Shown: positions 38,963 through 48,462, counted from the stretch's first letter. The stretch: DNA of 64,000 bases from Microthrixaceae bacterium (GCA_011523825.1 WTFX01000029.1:95920-159919); one strand, 5' to 3'. Notes: generated by a model not told the origin, from the letters alone. Made by a program: numbers and translations.

Positions 38963-39694
38963 GTGGACGACCTGTCGCCGCACGGCGACGCCGACAGTGA
39001 TGCGGGCGGCGGCCTGCACCTCATCTATCCCGATCCCCAGCTCGCCGAGCGCAGCGCGGCGGCGGGGGCGCTGCGACGACTGGCACACGCTTTCGTGCGG
39101 CACCGCACCGACTCCGAGACGCTGGCGGAGATCGCCGCGTGGGCCGACTCGACCGCCGAGCGGCTCGAATCCGGCTCAGCACCCGTGCCGCGCCCGGCGG
39201 ACTATTTCGCCCGTCGCTATGTGGATCCGAGACCGCCCGACGGCACCGAAGTCATGGCTTTCAGCGACCGAGCGTTCAGTGGGCCGGCCAATCCCACCGC
39301 GATGGAAGTCGACATGCGTCGTGACGACGACGGAGTGAGGGCGCTGGTGACCTTCGGGGCCGCCTTCGAGAGTGCTCCGGGACGTGCGCACGGCGGCTCG
39401 GTGTGTGCCGTGGTCGATGACGTGCTCGGCTACCTCATGGTCTGCCTGGGCATCGCCGCCTACACGGCCCGCTTGGAGATCGACTACCGGGGCGGTGTCC
39501 CGATCGACGAGCCGGTGATCTTCTCCGGGCGCGAGATGCACCGCGACGGCCGCAAATCGCATGTGGAGCTCGCCGTGCGCGCAGCCAGCGCAGCACCGGA
39601 CGCTCCGCCGCTCATCGAGGCCGCCGGCCTGTTCGTGATCGTCACAGCAGATCAACTCGCCGCAGAGGCGGCAGGAGACTCAACGGCTCGGTGA
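38963..39694 (+). CDS. PaaI-type hotdog thioesterase
   Basis: This 243-residue protein ends in a hotdog domain: VTFGAAFESAPGRAHGGSVCAVVDDVLGYLM is the classic thioesterase helix with its HGG, followed by TARLEIDYRGGVPIDEPV. The first 110 residues are an uncharacterised helical region. It probably hydrolyses acyl-CoA thioesters. It starts with GTG and its 3' end overlaps the convergent next gene by 15 bases. Confidence 0.85.
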   Translation: MDDLSPHGDADSDAGGGLHLIYPDPQLAERSAAAGALRRLAHAFVRHRTDSETLAEIAAWADSTAERLESGSAPVPRPADYFARRYVDPRPPDGTEVMAFSDRAFSGPANPTAMEVDMRRDDDGVRALVTFGAAFESAPGRAHGGSVCAVVDDVLGYLMVCLGIAAYTARLEIDYRGGVPIDEPVIFSGREMHRDGRKSHVELAVRAASAAPDAPPLIEAAGLFVIVTADQLAAEAAGDSTAR

Positions 39695-41077
39695 ACGCAA
39701 GATGAGCTGTCCCAGCGGCTCAGCCACATGGGCTCGGCCCGACGGCAGCTCGCCCTCAGCAGCCTCGACATCCCAGACCATGACGTCATTGTCGAGCGTG
39801 TACAGCAAGTACCGGCTGTCCGGCGCCCACGCCATGTCTCCGAGATCCACACCGATCTCCGGCGAGTGGCGGCCCCAGTCCTCGTCCAGGTCCACCACCA
39901 CGACTCCCGCCGGCGTGTCGTTGCCGTGCAGGAGCCGCAGCGCGATGCGATTGCCATCCGGCGACATGAGCCCTTGCTCACTCCAGCGGTCCGGCGACGC
40001 CGCCTGCAGCTCTGCGGGCAGCTCCACTCGCCGCTCCGAGATCACCCCGGTAGCGATCGGGTAGCCCTCGCAGAACGTCGAGCAGTCCTGCGCCAGCTCG
40101 GCTTGGTCGTCGCGCTCGCCGAATCGGCCAGACGCCTCTGCGCAGATCTCCTCGCACCAGTCGTCGCGGCGGTCAGGGCCCACGGTGGCGCTGAAGGAGG
40201 TGTCGGTGATCTGGCAGCCATACTCCTCGCACTGCAGCCGCACAACGTGACCATCACCAACGGCAAGCACCCGGCCGGCACCAAGTTGCAGCGCCGCATT
40301 GCGCCCGTCGAGCGCCATGACGCTGCCTGCCATGGATACGACGACGTGGTCGCCGAGCGCGCCGTGCACGATCGCCTCGTTGGGCATCTGCACTGCCGAG
40401 CGGAACACGCCGTCGGGGCCCACCACTCGGGCGAACAGATGCTCGGTGCCACGCACCACGCCGACGATTCCCGGCGGGCTGTAAGCGGGCAGCACCTCGG
40501 TCACATCTTCGGCGATGACGACGGTGTCCCCGCTGTCGATGTCCACCCGCAGCACGTCGCGCCTGATGCCCACCACGAGCGCCCCGTCGAGATCGACGAG
40601 CGTGTGCGGCAGGCCCGGCAACGGCACGTACCGCGCCTCTCCGGTCAGCAGATCGAGCTGGTACAGGAAGCCGCGGATGTCGCCCGTCGGGTCGCCGGCG
40701 AGCGTGGCGACCATCTCGGCGTCGGGACGTGCGGGCGGCAGCTCGCCGACGGCGGCGTCGAGCGCTGTCGGCGGCGGCAGCGTCGTGCGCGGCGGCTGTG
40801 CCGGCGCCGTGGTGGTCGTCGTCGCCGGGGGTTCGGTTGTAGTGGTCGCAGGCGCCAGTGCGGCATCGGGCTCGCCGTCGCTGCGCACCCATGCCACGAC
40901 CAGCGCAGCCACGGCCAAGGCCGCAGCGAGGCTCGCGAACACGGCCAAGCGCGGCGCCGACGACGGCCGTCGCTCCACGACCGTCTCCTGCACACTGGCG
41001 AAGTCGGCACCGCCCTCAGGCAGGATCTCGAGGCCCTGCGGCGATTCCGGACCCTCGGGCGGTTCGGTCATGCTCAC
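39680..41077 (-). CDS. Membrane-anchored, probable beta-propeller protein
   Basis: This 465-residue protein has a short cytoplasmic tail, one membrane helix (about 43-63), a Thr/Pro-rich linker (about 77-105) and a large extracytoplasmic domain. The domain has repeated beta blades such as LVDLDGALVVGIRRDVLRVD and MAWAPDSRYLLYTLDNDVMVWD, as in WD40/TolB-like propellers. About eight Cys residues lie in one stretch (CEEYGCQ..., WCEEICAE, CSTFCEG), likely disulfides. The function is unknown. An ATG two codons later is an alternative start. Confidence 0.75.
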   Translation of the reverse strand: MSMTEPPEGPESPQGLEILPEGGADFASVQETVVERRPSSAPRLAVFASLAAALAVAALVVAWVRSDGEPDAALAPATTTTEPPATTTTTAPAQPPRTTLPPPTALDAAVGELPPARPDAEMVATLAGDPTGDIRGFLYQLDLLTGEARYVPLPGLPHTLVDLDGALVVGIRRDVLRVDIDSGDTVVIAEDVTEVLPAYSPPGIVGVVRGTEHLFARVVGPDGVFRSAVQMPNEAIVHGALGDHVVVSMAGSVMALDGRNAALQLGAGRVLAVGDGHVVRLQCEEYGCQITDTSFSATVGPDRRDDWCEEICAEASGRFGERDDQAELAQDCSTFCEGYPIATGVISERRVELPAELQAASPDRWSEQGLMSPDGNRIALRLLHGNDTPAGVVVVDLDEDWGRHSPEIGVDLGDMAWAPDSRYLLYTLDNDVMVWDVEAAEGELPSGRAHVAEPLGQLILRSPSR

Positions 41078-41135
41078 CGCTTCACATTCTGCGCCGATTG
41101 ATGAGCCCGCGCGGCTTCCGGCTCAGTACAGCCCG

Positions 41136-42413
41136 TTACCAAGACGTGGCGTTCTGGGCAAGCTCCCGGAATGGCGTCGCCGGGTCGGGACCGGGTTCGC
41201 GGGGCAGTCCGAGCACCCGCTCGCCCAGGATGTTGCGCTGGATCTCGTCGGTGCCGCCATAGATGGACGGTGCAGGCGAGAACACCGTCATCTCCTGCAG
41301 CACCCCGTCGGTTGCCGCAGCGTCGCCCCACAGGGTCATGTCGGCTCCGAGGATGGTGCTGGCGAGCGACCGGGCACGTCGCAACGCAGCCGTCATGCGC
41401 AGCTTTGCCAGGTTGCCCTCGCCGCCGGTGCGCTGGGATTTCTGCCGCCCGCGCACGGCGGAGAGCCGCATCAGCTCGATGTCGATATGCATCGCAGCGA
41501 GCTCCTGGCGGACGAGTGCGTCGCTGTCACGACCGCGGGCACGAGCCTCGGCGCTGAGCTGATTGAACGTGCCCGGGCCCACTCCCCCAGCCGCCAGCGC
41601 AAGCCGCTTGCCGCGGAACGTGCCGGCCGCCCGGTCGAGGTGACCCGCGATCGATCCGGGGTGCGCAGCAGCGAAGGCGAGCCCGTGGCTGCCGCCGATG
41701 CCGGCACGCTCGACCATGAGCGTCGTGTTGGTCACGCGCCATCCGTCGTTGAGCTCCCCGATGATGTTCGCGTGGGGCACCCGCGCCCCGTCGATGAACA
41801 CCTCGTTGAACAGCGACCGCCCGGTCATCTCCCGCAGCGGCCGAACCTCGACGCCGTCCTGGTCCATCTCGAACGCGAACCAGGTGAGACCGCGGTGCTT
41901 CGGCGCTTCGGGGTCTGTACGCGCCACGAGCATGCCGAGGTCGGCATGCGAGCCTTCGGATGTCCAGACCTTCTGACCGGTGATGATCCACTCGTCGCCG
42001 TCGCGGATGGCCTTGGTCTGCAGACCGGCAAGATCGCTGCCCGCGCCGGGCTCAGAGAACAACTGGCACCACGATTCGGCGCCGTTGAGAATGGTCGGCA
42101 CGAAGCGCTCGATCTGTTCGGGCGTGCCGTGCTCAAGGACGGTGGGGGCGGCGAGCAGCATGCCGAGCCCGGCGGGCGAGCCGATGGCTTCAGCAGCGCG
42201 GATCGCGTCGACGAGCACGCGCGTCTCGGCGCGGCCCCAGCCCCTGCCGAACGGCTCAGGCAGCGTCGGGTTGGACAGCCCTGCGGCAGCCAGCCGACCC
42301 CACCATTCCCGCACGGTGACCTCGGGATCCCAGTTCTCCGCCAGCCAAGCATCGAGCTCGGACCTGAGCTCGGGACCCGACGTCGCAGTGACGGATACCT
42401 GCCGGTCACTCAT
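41136..42413 (-). CDS. Acyl-CoA dehydrogenase
   Basis: This 425-residue flavoprotein oxidises acyl-CoA thioesters. FSEPGAGSDLAGLQTKA and KVWTSEGSHADLGMLVARTD are the substrate and FAD-binding regions, and PSIYGGTDEIQRNILGERVLGLPREP is the C-terminal FAD segment. In that segment the Glu of the usual YEGT is Gly, as in some FadE subfamilies that place the base elsewhere. Substrate not assignable. The ATG at 42413 is preferred to 42458. Confidence 0.88.
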   Translation of the reverse strand: MSDRQVSVTATSGPELRSELDAWLAENWDPEVTVREWWGRLAAAGLSNPTLPEPFGRGWGRAETRVLVDAIRAAEAIGSPAGLGMLLAAPTVLEHGTPEQIERFVPTILNGAESWCQLFSEPGAGSDLAGLQTKAIRDGDEWIITGQKVWTSEGSHADLGMLVARTDPEAPKHRGLTWFAFEMDQDGVEVRPLREMTGRSLFNEVFIDGARVPHANIIGELNDGWRVTNTTLMVERAGIGGSHGLAFAAAHPGSIAGHLDRAAGTFRGKRLALAAGGVGPGTFNQLSAEARARGRDSDALVRQELAAMHIDIELMRLSAVRGRQKSQRTGGEGNLAKLRMTAALRRARSLASTILGADMTLWGDAAATDGVLQEMTVFSPAPSIYGGTDEIQRNILGERVLGLPREPGPDPATPFRELAQNATSW

Positions 42414-42470
42414 GGCGGCGAACCCTACCGTCGACCCCTGCTCGGGCTTCGGTCGCAAAGCAGCACTGCA

Positions 42471-42983
42471 TCACGCTTCGTCCGCAAAGCGGAGAAAGAT
42501 CGCTGTGGCCGGAGCGAGGAACAGCCGCCACGCCTGCAGGATGCCGCCGTTGGGGCCGCAGATCATGCGCGTCTCGGTGCCCGCGGGCAGCTCGACAACG
42601 ACCTTGGGGCTGAAGATCCACAGCAGCTGCAGCCTCAGCGTGTAGCTGCCGGGGCGCAGCACGAAACTCTCGGTCTTGTCGTCGCGGATCTGTCCTACGC
42701 GCTGGCCCTCGATGAGCACGTGATAGCTGCGAATGGTGTCGCGGTAGTGATGGATGCGCTCGAGTACCAGTTCGGCGGTGGCCCCGTCGGCAACCTCGCT
42801 CGCGGCGTCGGCAGCGTCGTCGTCGTCGACAACCTCCGGCATTCCCAAAGGCGTGCGCGGGGCCTTGGCGTTGTGATCGGCCATGCCCCGCCGCATTCGC
42901 TCCCAGATCGACGGCTTGGGCGACGCCGCCTCGCCCTGCGATTCAGCCGGTTCGGGTGCGTCGCTGCCGGACTCCGACGTCAT
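42471..42983 (-). CDS. Unknown protein with a small beta domain
   Basis: This 170-residue protein has an acidic, low-complexity N-terminus, then a predicted beta-rich domain (SYHVLIEGQRVGQIRDD, SFVLRPGSYTLRLQLLWIF) and the C-terminal hydrophobic LQAWRLFLAPATAIFLRF. I recognise no family. The ATG at 42983 overlaps the HAD phosphatase stop (ATGA), so the two are co-translated. Confidence 0.65.
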   Translation of the reverse strand: MTSESGSDAPEPAESQGEAASPKPSIWERMRRGMADHNAKAPRTPLGMPEVVDDDDAADAASEVADGATAELVLERIHHYRDTIRSYHVLIEGQRVGQIRDDKTESFVLRPGSYTLRLQLLWIFSPKVVVELPAGTETRMICGPNGGILQAWRLFLAPATAIFLRFADEA

Positions 42984-43834
42984 CGGGCTCTCTCCAGCAG
43001 TTGCTCGACGACGACGGCGACGCCGTCTTCTTCGTTGCTCGGCGCAATGCGGTCGGCCACGTCGCGCACCGTGTCCGAAGCGTTCGACATGGCCACGCCA
43101 TGGCCGGCCCACTGGAGCATTTCGACATCGTTGAGGCCGTCGCCAAACGCCACCACGTCGGACGCCGCGATGCCGTAGCGCTGGCAGACGATCTCGAGCC
43201 CCGCCGATTTGCTGACGCCTGCAGCAGCGATTTCTGCCATGTCCAGTCCCGAGGGCCGGATTTCGGTGCCGAGCGGCATGTGCGGCGCGAGCTCGTCGAC
43301 CATCGCCAGCGTGTCCATGCCGGGCGCATGAACGAGCCACGTCAGCACCGCGCCGTCGACCGCTGCGACGGCATCGTCAACGTGCAGGACGCTCAGATCA
43401 GCGATCAAGTCGGTCGGCATCTCCGGAGCGAATCGGTGCTCCCACAGGTGCCGGCCATCAGCCATGTCGAGCCCGAGGCTCACGTCGGGCAGGAGCTTGC
43501 GCGCAATCTCGGCTGCCTCGATGGCCTCGAAGTGCGTCATGGACCTGTCAGCGATCCGTTCGCCGGCAACGGCATCCATCACCACCGCTCCGTTCAGGCA
43601 CACCGCGTACGAGAGCATCGGAGCTCGGCGCAACACCGACTCGGTCTGGGGCCAGGGCCGGCCAGTCGCGAGCGCAGTGACGACGCCGGCATCGGCAAGC
43701 GACTCGAGCGCCGCCGCTGTTCGCTCGCTGAGCGCACCCCGACGGGTGATGAGCGTGCCGTCGATATCGAACGCTGCCATTCGTGGCAGGCCGGCTCCAG
43801 GCCAAGCCAGAGTGCTGCGGGGCGGCGTGGTCAT
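42980..43834 (-). CDS. HAD-superfamily phosphatase (Cof type)
   Basis: This 284-residue HAD hydrolase has motif I AFDIDGTLI, motif II ATGRPW, and motif III/IV AFGDGLNDVEML, with the Cof-type cap in between. Members dephosphorylate sugar phosphates and other small molecules. The ATG at 43834 (MTTPPRST) is preferred to an upstream in-frame start at 43918. Its end overlaps the next gene. Confidence 0.87.
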   Translation of the reverse strand: MTTPPRSTLAWPGAGLPRMAAFDIDGTLITRRGALSERTAAALESLADAGVVTALATGRPWPQTESVLRRAPMLSYAVCLNGAVVMDAVAGERIADRSMTHFEAIEAAEIARKLLPDVSLGLDMADGRHLWEHRFAPEMPTDLIADLSVLHVDDAVAAVDGAVLTWLVHAPGMDTLAMVDELAPHMPLGTEIRPSGLDMAEIAAAGVSKSAGLEIVCQRYGIAASDVVAFGDGLNDVEMLQWAGHGVAMSNASDTVRDVADRIAPSNEEDGVAVVVEQLLERAR

Positions 43835-43934
43835 GCCCTGCACGGTAGAGGCACGGTGTGACACAGCGGATGCGAATTCGGCTCGATGCGCCGTTCGATG
43901 CGCCGCGGCCGGCCGCACTCAGTCTTCAGCTCGG

Positions 43935-44816
43935 TCAATCCAGGTACGCAGCCGTCGCAGTGGCGGTCTGCAGCAGCCGGTCGGTCTCGCCGGCGGTCTC
44001 GAAGATCCGAGTGCGGGTCGTCACCAGATGACCGCTGCGCGCGAGTACTTCGCCGTCGACGCGAAACGGTCCGCCGCGGCCCGGTGCCAGGTAGTGCACG
44101 TCGGCGAACACGCAGCGCGAGCGGCGCTGACCATCGTCGTACATGGCCGCAAGGTGGTTCGCCATGACCTCGGCCACCACGATCGACGCGCCCCCTTGCA
44201 GCGAGCCGAAGGAGTTGCGGATGCGGTTGTGCATCGGCAGCTCGATGTGCGGCTCGCCGGGCACCGGACTGATTCGCAGGTAGTCGTCGAGCGCGGGCCG
44301 GGGGTTCAGCTCGTGGTCCTCCCGGTAGTCCACCGTGTTCTCGCGCGCCGTGGAATCCACGACGGGCGTGTCGTCGCGCCGGGGAAGGCGGGCGTAGGTG
44401 CAGGTCGAGCGGGCGATCTCGGTTCCCGCTTCATCGGTCACCGAGGTTTCGGTGACGACTTGGTTCCGCCCCACTCGCAGCGGCGAGCACCTGGCGGTCA
44501 CCACCTCGCCCTCGGCCCGGGCAGCCAGCACCGTCGACAGGTGCAGCGTGGCCGACCAGTCGGGCGTTACCTGCAGCACGGCGTGATGCCCCGCCACCGA
44601 GTCCACCAGCGTGGCGACAGCGCCAAGCCGCAGCCAGCCCCCCTCAGCCAGCGGACCGTCGGCAAGATCGTCCAGGATCGGCATGGTTGCTGTCAGCGTT
44701 CCGTCGCCCGTCATCTGATGACTGAGACGCAGGTGCCGCAGGATGTGGTTCTGCGGCGGGTAGCGGGCAGTCGGCACCGATGGCCGGCTGGTCGGCGAGG
44801 ACGCTGCGGGACTCAT
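43935..44816 (-). CDS. Double-hotdog acyl-CoA thioesterase
   Basis: This 293-residue protein contains two PaaI/TesB-like hotdog units: an N-terminal unit (GGWLRLGAVATLVDSVAGHHA) and a C-terminal unit (SFGSLQGGASIVVAEVMANHL with FADVHYLAPGRGG). Substrate not known. Its ATG overlaps the coaE stop (ATGA), linking a CoA-handling enzyme to CoA synthesis. Confidence 0.82.
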   Translation of the reverse strand: MSPAASSPTSRPSVPTARYPPQNHILRHLRLSHQMTGDGTLTATMPILDDLADGPLAEGGWLRLGAVATLVDSVAGHHAVLQVTPDWSATLHLSTVLAARAEGEVVTARCSPLRVGRNQVVTETSVTDEAGTEIARSTCTYARLPRRDDTPVVDSTARENTVDYREDHELNPRPALDDYLRISPVPGEPHIELPMHNRIRNSFGSLQGGASIVVAEVMANHLAAMYDDGQRRSRCVFADVHYLAPGRGGPFRVDGEVLARSGHLVTTRTRIFETAGETDRLLQTATATAAYLD

Positions 44817-45439
44817 GCGGCACGCTCGTCAGCGAGCCGTCGCAGTGCGTCCCACAGCTGCGCTGTCGCATCGGCCAGATCATCGGTGCCGCCGCCGTTG
44901 TGGATGACGAAGTTCGACACGTCCCGCCGCTGCTCGTCGGTCGCCTGGGAGGCCAGCCGCGACTTGGCGTCGTCGGCACTCATGCCACGCTCGACCAGCC
45001 GCTCCATCCGTATGTCGGGCGGCGCTTCGACGGTCACCACCACCTCGTAGGGATACCTGGTGTCGCGGCCGAGCGTGCTCTCGGTGAGCACCGCCATGTC
45101 CAGCACGACCACGTCGGCTTCCTCGGCCGTCTCGATCGACTCGATGCGCTCGTCGAGGAGCTCGTTGATCGCCGGATGGCTGATCTCGTTGAGGGCTGCG
45201 AGCTCATCAGGGTCGTTGAACACGATCGCAGCCAGCGCAGGTCGGTCGACGCCGCCATCGGGTCCGCGCAGATGGCCGCCGAATCGCTCGAGCACCGGCT
45301 CGACTGCCGTGCCTGCCGGGGCGATGATCTCGCGCCCGAGCGCGTCGACATCCACGATTGCGGCGCCGTGGGAGGCCAGCAGCCCCGCCACGGTGCTCTT
45401 GCCGGCCCCGATGCCCCCCGTCAGACCGACGATCAGCAC
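44813..45439 (-). CDS. coaE: Dephospho-CoA kinase
   Basis: This 208-residue P-loop kinase phosphorylates dephospho-CoA, the last step of CoA synthesis. IVGLTGGIGAGKSTVAGLLAS contains the P-loop, IVDVDALGRE supplies the Asp, and VVLDMAVLTES and RLASQATDEQRRDVSNFVIHNGG are family segments. The start is GTG. The ribosome-binding GGAGG five bases upstream lies inside a repeated hairpin (45432-45483). Confidence 0.93.
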   Translation of the reverse strand: MLIVGLTGGIGAGKSTVAGLLASHGAAIVDVDALGREIIAPAGTAVEPVLERFGGHLRGPDGGVDRPALAAIVFNDPDELAALNEISHPAINELLDERIESIETAEEADVVVLDMAVLTESTLGRDTRYPYEVVVTVEAPPDIRMERLVERGMSADDAKSRLASQATDEQRRDVSNFVIHNGGGTDDLADATAQLWDALRRLADERAA

Positions 45440-45483
45440 CGCGCCCTCCGGGCGCGCATCAGCACTGCGCCCTCGGGCGCACC
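45432..45483. repeat. Two 26-bp hairpin-bearing repeats at the coaE start
   Basis: Units 45432-45457 and 45458-45483 are near-identical with a one-base offset; a third copy of the ATCAGCAC core follows at 45485. Each unit holds GCGCCC/GGGCGC arms with only 2-3 bases between. On the coding strand the first unit includes the coaE start codon and its GGAGG, so the hairpin would bury the ribosome-binding site. Confidence 0.8.
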
Positions 45484-45496
45484 GATCAGCACGATC

Positions 45497-46276
45497 TCAA
45501 GCGGCGCGGCGACCCTCGGCGTCGGTCGGCGGTCCCGCGAACGCCTGGGCGATGTCCATCCACCCAGTCGCCAGCGGCCCGGTGACCGACAGCCCGGTCT
45601 CGGTGTGATGGCGACGCTGCGTCACCGCCAGGCAGAACTCGTACGCGTCGCCGCTCACCCTGTCAGCGGCATCTTCTGGACCCCACGTCCACACATCTCC
45701 GCTCGGGGCGTCCAACTCGACGCGCACCGGTCCGTCGGGCATCTCGAGGCCCCTGTTCACATAGCTCCAGCCACGCGTGCCCACGCCGATGTGAGCGACA
45801 TGGCGCAGCCGATCGGTGCGAGGCAGTTCCCGGCCGTGGGTGTCGGCCACGTCATGCCCATGCGACCACGTCTCCATGAGCCGAGCGGTCACGAACGACA
45901 GAGCCCCCATGGAGGGACCGAACCACGGAATACGGTCCTTGCGGTCGAGCGGGCGCACGGCGGCCAGCATCTTGGACCGCTCGTCGCAGAGCCACTCCCA
46001 GATCTCGGACCCCGACATGGAGGCGAAGTCGAATCCCGCCGCCGTGTGCAGGTCCATCTCGCCGCGTGCCGCTGCGGAAGTGAAGTCTTCGAAGCGCTCC
46101 GGATCGACCACGGCGATCGTCGCCACCCAGTCAGTCATGCCCAGATGCACCATCGTCTCGCGACTGTCCCAGCCCTCCGCGGGCGTGGGCAGTCGCCATT
46201 GCTCCTCGCTGATGTCGCTGACCACGTCGCCGAGCGCGTCGGTCTCGGCTTGAAGGTCGTCGCAGATGCCGTCCAT
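45497..46276 (-). CDS. TIGR03084-like protein (DinB/MDMPI superfamily)
   Basis: This 259-residue protein has the mycothiol-dependent maleylpyruvate isomerase / DinB-type helical bundle: LQAETDALGDVVSDISEEQW, PAEGWDSRETMVHLGMTDWVA with a metal-binding His, and LMETWSHGHDVADTHG with two more His. The pattern fits TIGR03084 family proteins of actinobacteria. Its reaction is unknown. The ATG at 46276 (MDGICDDL) is preferred to 46297. It diverges from the acetoacetyl-CoA synthetase gene. Confidence 0.8.
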   Translation of the reverse strand: MDGICDDLQAETDALGDVVSDISEEQWRLPTPAEGWDSRETMVHLGMTDWVATIAVVDPERFEDFTSAAARGEMDLHTAAGFDFASMSGSEIWEWLCDERSKMLAAVRPLDRKDRIPWFGPSMGALSFVTARLMETWSHGHDVADTHGRELPRTDRLRHVAHIGVGTRGWSYVNRGLEMPDGPVRVELDAPSGDVWTWGPEDAADRVSGDAYEFCLAVTQRRHHTETGLSVTGPLATGWMDIAQAFAGPPTDAEGRRAA

Positions 46277-46374
46277 GGGTGGGGACACTACCCGCACGCC
46301 TCGGCGCGGTTCCGTGGTGCCTGCGGGGCCGATCAGACCCGAGCCCCTGGCGGCGGCTGACTATCTTGCGCTCG

Positions 46375-48462
46375 ATGAGCAGCTCAGCAGACAGCGAGAA
46401 CTCTGCGGTCGCCGATGCACGCGTGCTGTGGCGGCCCGATGCCCGGCGACGTGCGTCGACACAGCTCTGGCAGTTCGCCGAGCAGGTGGGAATCGGGCTC
46501 GACCAGAACACCTACGCGGATCTGCACGCGTGGTCTGTGCGGCATCCCGGAGCGTTCTGGCGCGCCGTGTGGGACTTCTGCGACGGCATCGGCGAGCTCG
46601 GCCCGGAGTTCGTCCTGCCTCCGTCGGGCGGCGCCGCCTCAACGGCTGGCGGCGGCGCGACGCCAGGTCCGGCGTTGGAGTTCTTCGCCGGCTCCAGCCT
46701 GAACATCGCCGAGAACTACCTGCGGCCCGTCGCCGCAGGCGGACCGCAGCCCGGCGACACGGCCCTGGTCTTCATCGGCGAGGACGCAGCGCTGCTGACC
46801 ATGACGCACGGCGAGCTGCGGGCAGAGGTGGCGGCGTGCCAGCGAGCGCTGGCTGCAGACGGTGTCGGCGTGGGCGACCGGGTCGCCACGATGCTCCCCA
46901 ACGGACCCGAAGCGCTCATCGTGTTCCTGGCCACGGCATCGTTGGGCGCCGTGTACTCGTCGGTCAGCCCCGACTTCGGCATCGACGGCGTCCTTGACCG
47001 TTTCGGCCAGATCTCCCCGACCGTCATGGTCGCCGTGGACGGCTACTACTACAACGGCGTGCGCCATCACACGGCCGGCAAGGCGGCCGAAGTGGCCGCC
47101 AGCCTGGCAGCGATAGGGGCTGAGCCCCGGCTCGTCGTCGCGCCGTACGACCGCAGCACACCCGCCTCACCGGGCGACACGCCGGGTTCGCAGACAACGT
47201 GGACCGAGTGGCTGGCGCCTCATCGCGACGCCAGCGGCGACGACCTGACATTCGAACGGCTCGGCTTCGACCAGCCGGTGTACATCCTCTACTCGTCGGG
47301 CACCACGGGCAAGCCGAAGTGCATCGTTCACCGGGCCGGCGGCGCGCTGCTGAAACTCTGGTGCGAGCAGCGGCTGCACTTCGACGTACGGCCCGGTGAT
47401 CGCGTCATGTACTTCACCACCACCGGCTGGATGATGTGGAACTGGCTCGTGGCCGGTCTGGCCAGCGGCGCATCGCTGGTGCTGTACGACGGGTCGCCGT
47501 TCCATCCCGCTCCGGCGCGGCTCTTCGACGTGGCCGACGACTGGGGCGTCACGCTGTTCGGCGTCAGCGCCAAGTTCATCGAAGGCGCGATGAAGGCCGG
47601 CCTGCGGCCCGCGCAGACCCATGCGCTCGACGCGGTGCGCACAATCTCCTCTACCGGATCTCCCCTGGCACCCGAGGGTTTCGACTGGGTGTACGAGCAG
47701 GTGAAGGCCGATGTTCACCTGGCCTCGTTCTCCGGGGGCACCGACATCTGCGGCGGTTTCGTGATCGGCGACCCGACAGGACCGGTGCGGCGCGGCGAGA
47801 TCCAAGCGGCCGCGCTCGGCCTCGATGTCGACGTGGCCGATGCCGACGGCGCGTCGCTCAGTGCCGGCACGCAGGGCGAGTTGGTGTGCCGCAACGCATT
47901 CGTGTCCATGCCGCTGTGCTTCTGGGACGACCCTGACGATGCGCGCTACCGGTCTGCATACTTCGAACGCTTCGACGGCGTGTGGCATCACGGCGACTTC
48001 GCTGAATGGACGCCCGCCGGCGGCATGATCATCAGCGGCCGATCAGACGCCACGCTGAATCCCGGCGGGGTGCGCATCGGCACTGCGGAGATCTATCGCC
48101 AGGTCGACCAGATCGACGAGGTGCTCGAGAGTGTGGTCATCGGTCAACGAGCGCCAGCCAGCGCCGGCGCGACGGCCAGCGGCGACACCCGGGTCGTGCT
48201 GTTCGTGAAGCTACGCGAGGGCTTGGCGCTCGACGATGAGCTGATCGCCAGGATCCGCTCGCAGATCCGTTCGGGGGCATCGCCCAGGCATGTGCCCGCA
48301 GTGATCGCTCAAGTACCGGCCATCCCGCGCACCCGTTCGGGAAAGCTCGTGGAGCTGGCCATTCGAGACGTCGTCGAGGGCCGACCGGTGGCCAACGTCG
48401 AGGCCATCGACGACCCCGATGCACTCTCCCACTTCGCGGACCATCCCGCGCTGGAGGCATGA
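46375..48462 (+). CDS. aacS: Acetoacetyl-CoA synthetase
   Basis: This 695-residue adenylate-forming enzyme activates acetoacetate to its CoA ester. YILYSSGTTGKPKCIVH is the adenylation motif; YFTTTGWMMWNWLVAGLASGASLVLYDGSPFHP and GTDICGGFVIGDP are strongly diagnostic of AacS over acetyl-CoA synthetase. SGRSDATLNPGGVRIGTAEIY and the terminal RTRSGKLVELAIRD with the catalytic Lys complete it. The ATG at 46375 is preferred over 46279. Confidence 0.94.
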   Translation: MSSSADSENSAVADARVLWRPDARRRASTQLWQFAEQVGIGLDQNTYADLHAWSVRHPGAFWRAVWDFCDGIGELGPEFVLPPSGGAASTAGGGATPGPALEFFAGSSLNIAENYLRPVAAGGPQPGDTALVFIGEDAALLTMTHGELRAEVAACQRALAADGVGVGDRVATMLPNGPEALIVFLATASLGAVYSSVSPDFGIDGVLDRFGQISPTVMVAVDGYYYNGVRHHTAGKAAEVAASLAAIGAEPRLVVAPYDRSTPASPGDTPGSQTTWTEWLAPHRDASGDDLTFERLGFDQPVYILYSSGTTGKPKCIVHRAGGALLKLWCEQRLHFDVRPGDRVMYFTTTGWMMWNWLVAGLASGASLVLYDGSPFHPAPARLFDVADDWGVTLFGVSAKFIEGAMKAGLRPAQTHALDAVRTISSTGSPLAPEGFDWVYEQVKADVHLASFSGGTDICGGFVIGDPTGPVRRGEIQAAALGLDVDVADADGASLSAGTQGELVCRNAFVSMPLCFWDDPDDARYRSAYFERFDGVWHHGDFAEWTPAGGMIISGRSDATLNPGGVRIGTAEIYRQVDQIDEVLESVVIGQRAPASAGATASGDTRVVLFVKLREGLALDDELIARIRSQIRSGASPRHVPAVIAQVPAIPRTRSGKLVELAIRDVVEGRPVANVEAIDDPDALSHFADHPALEA

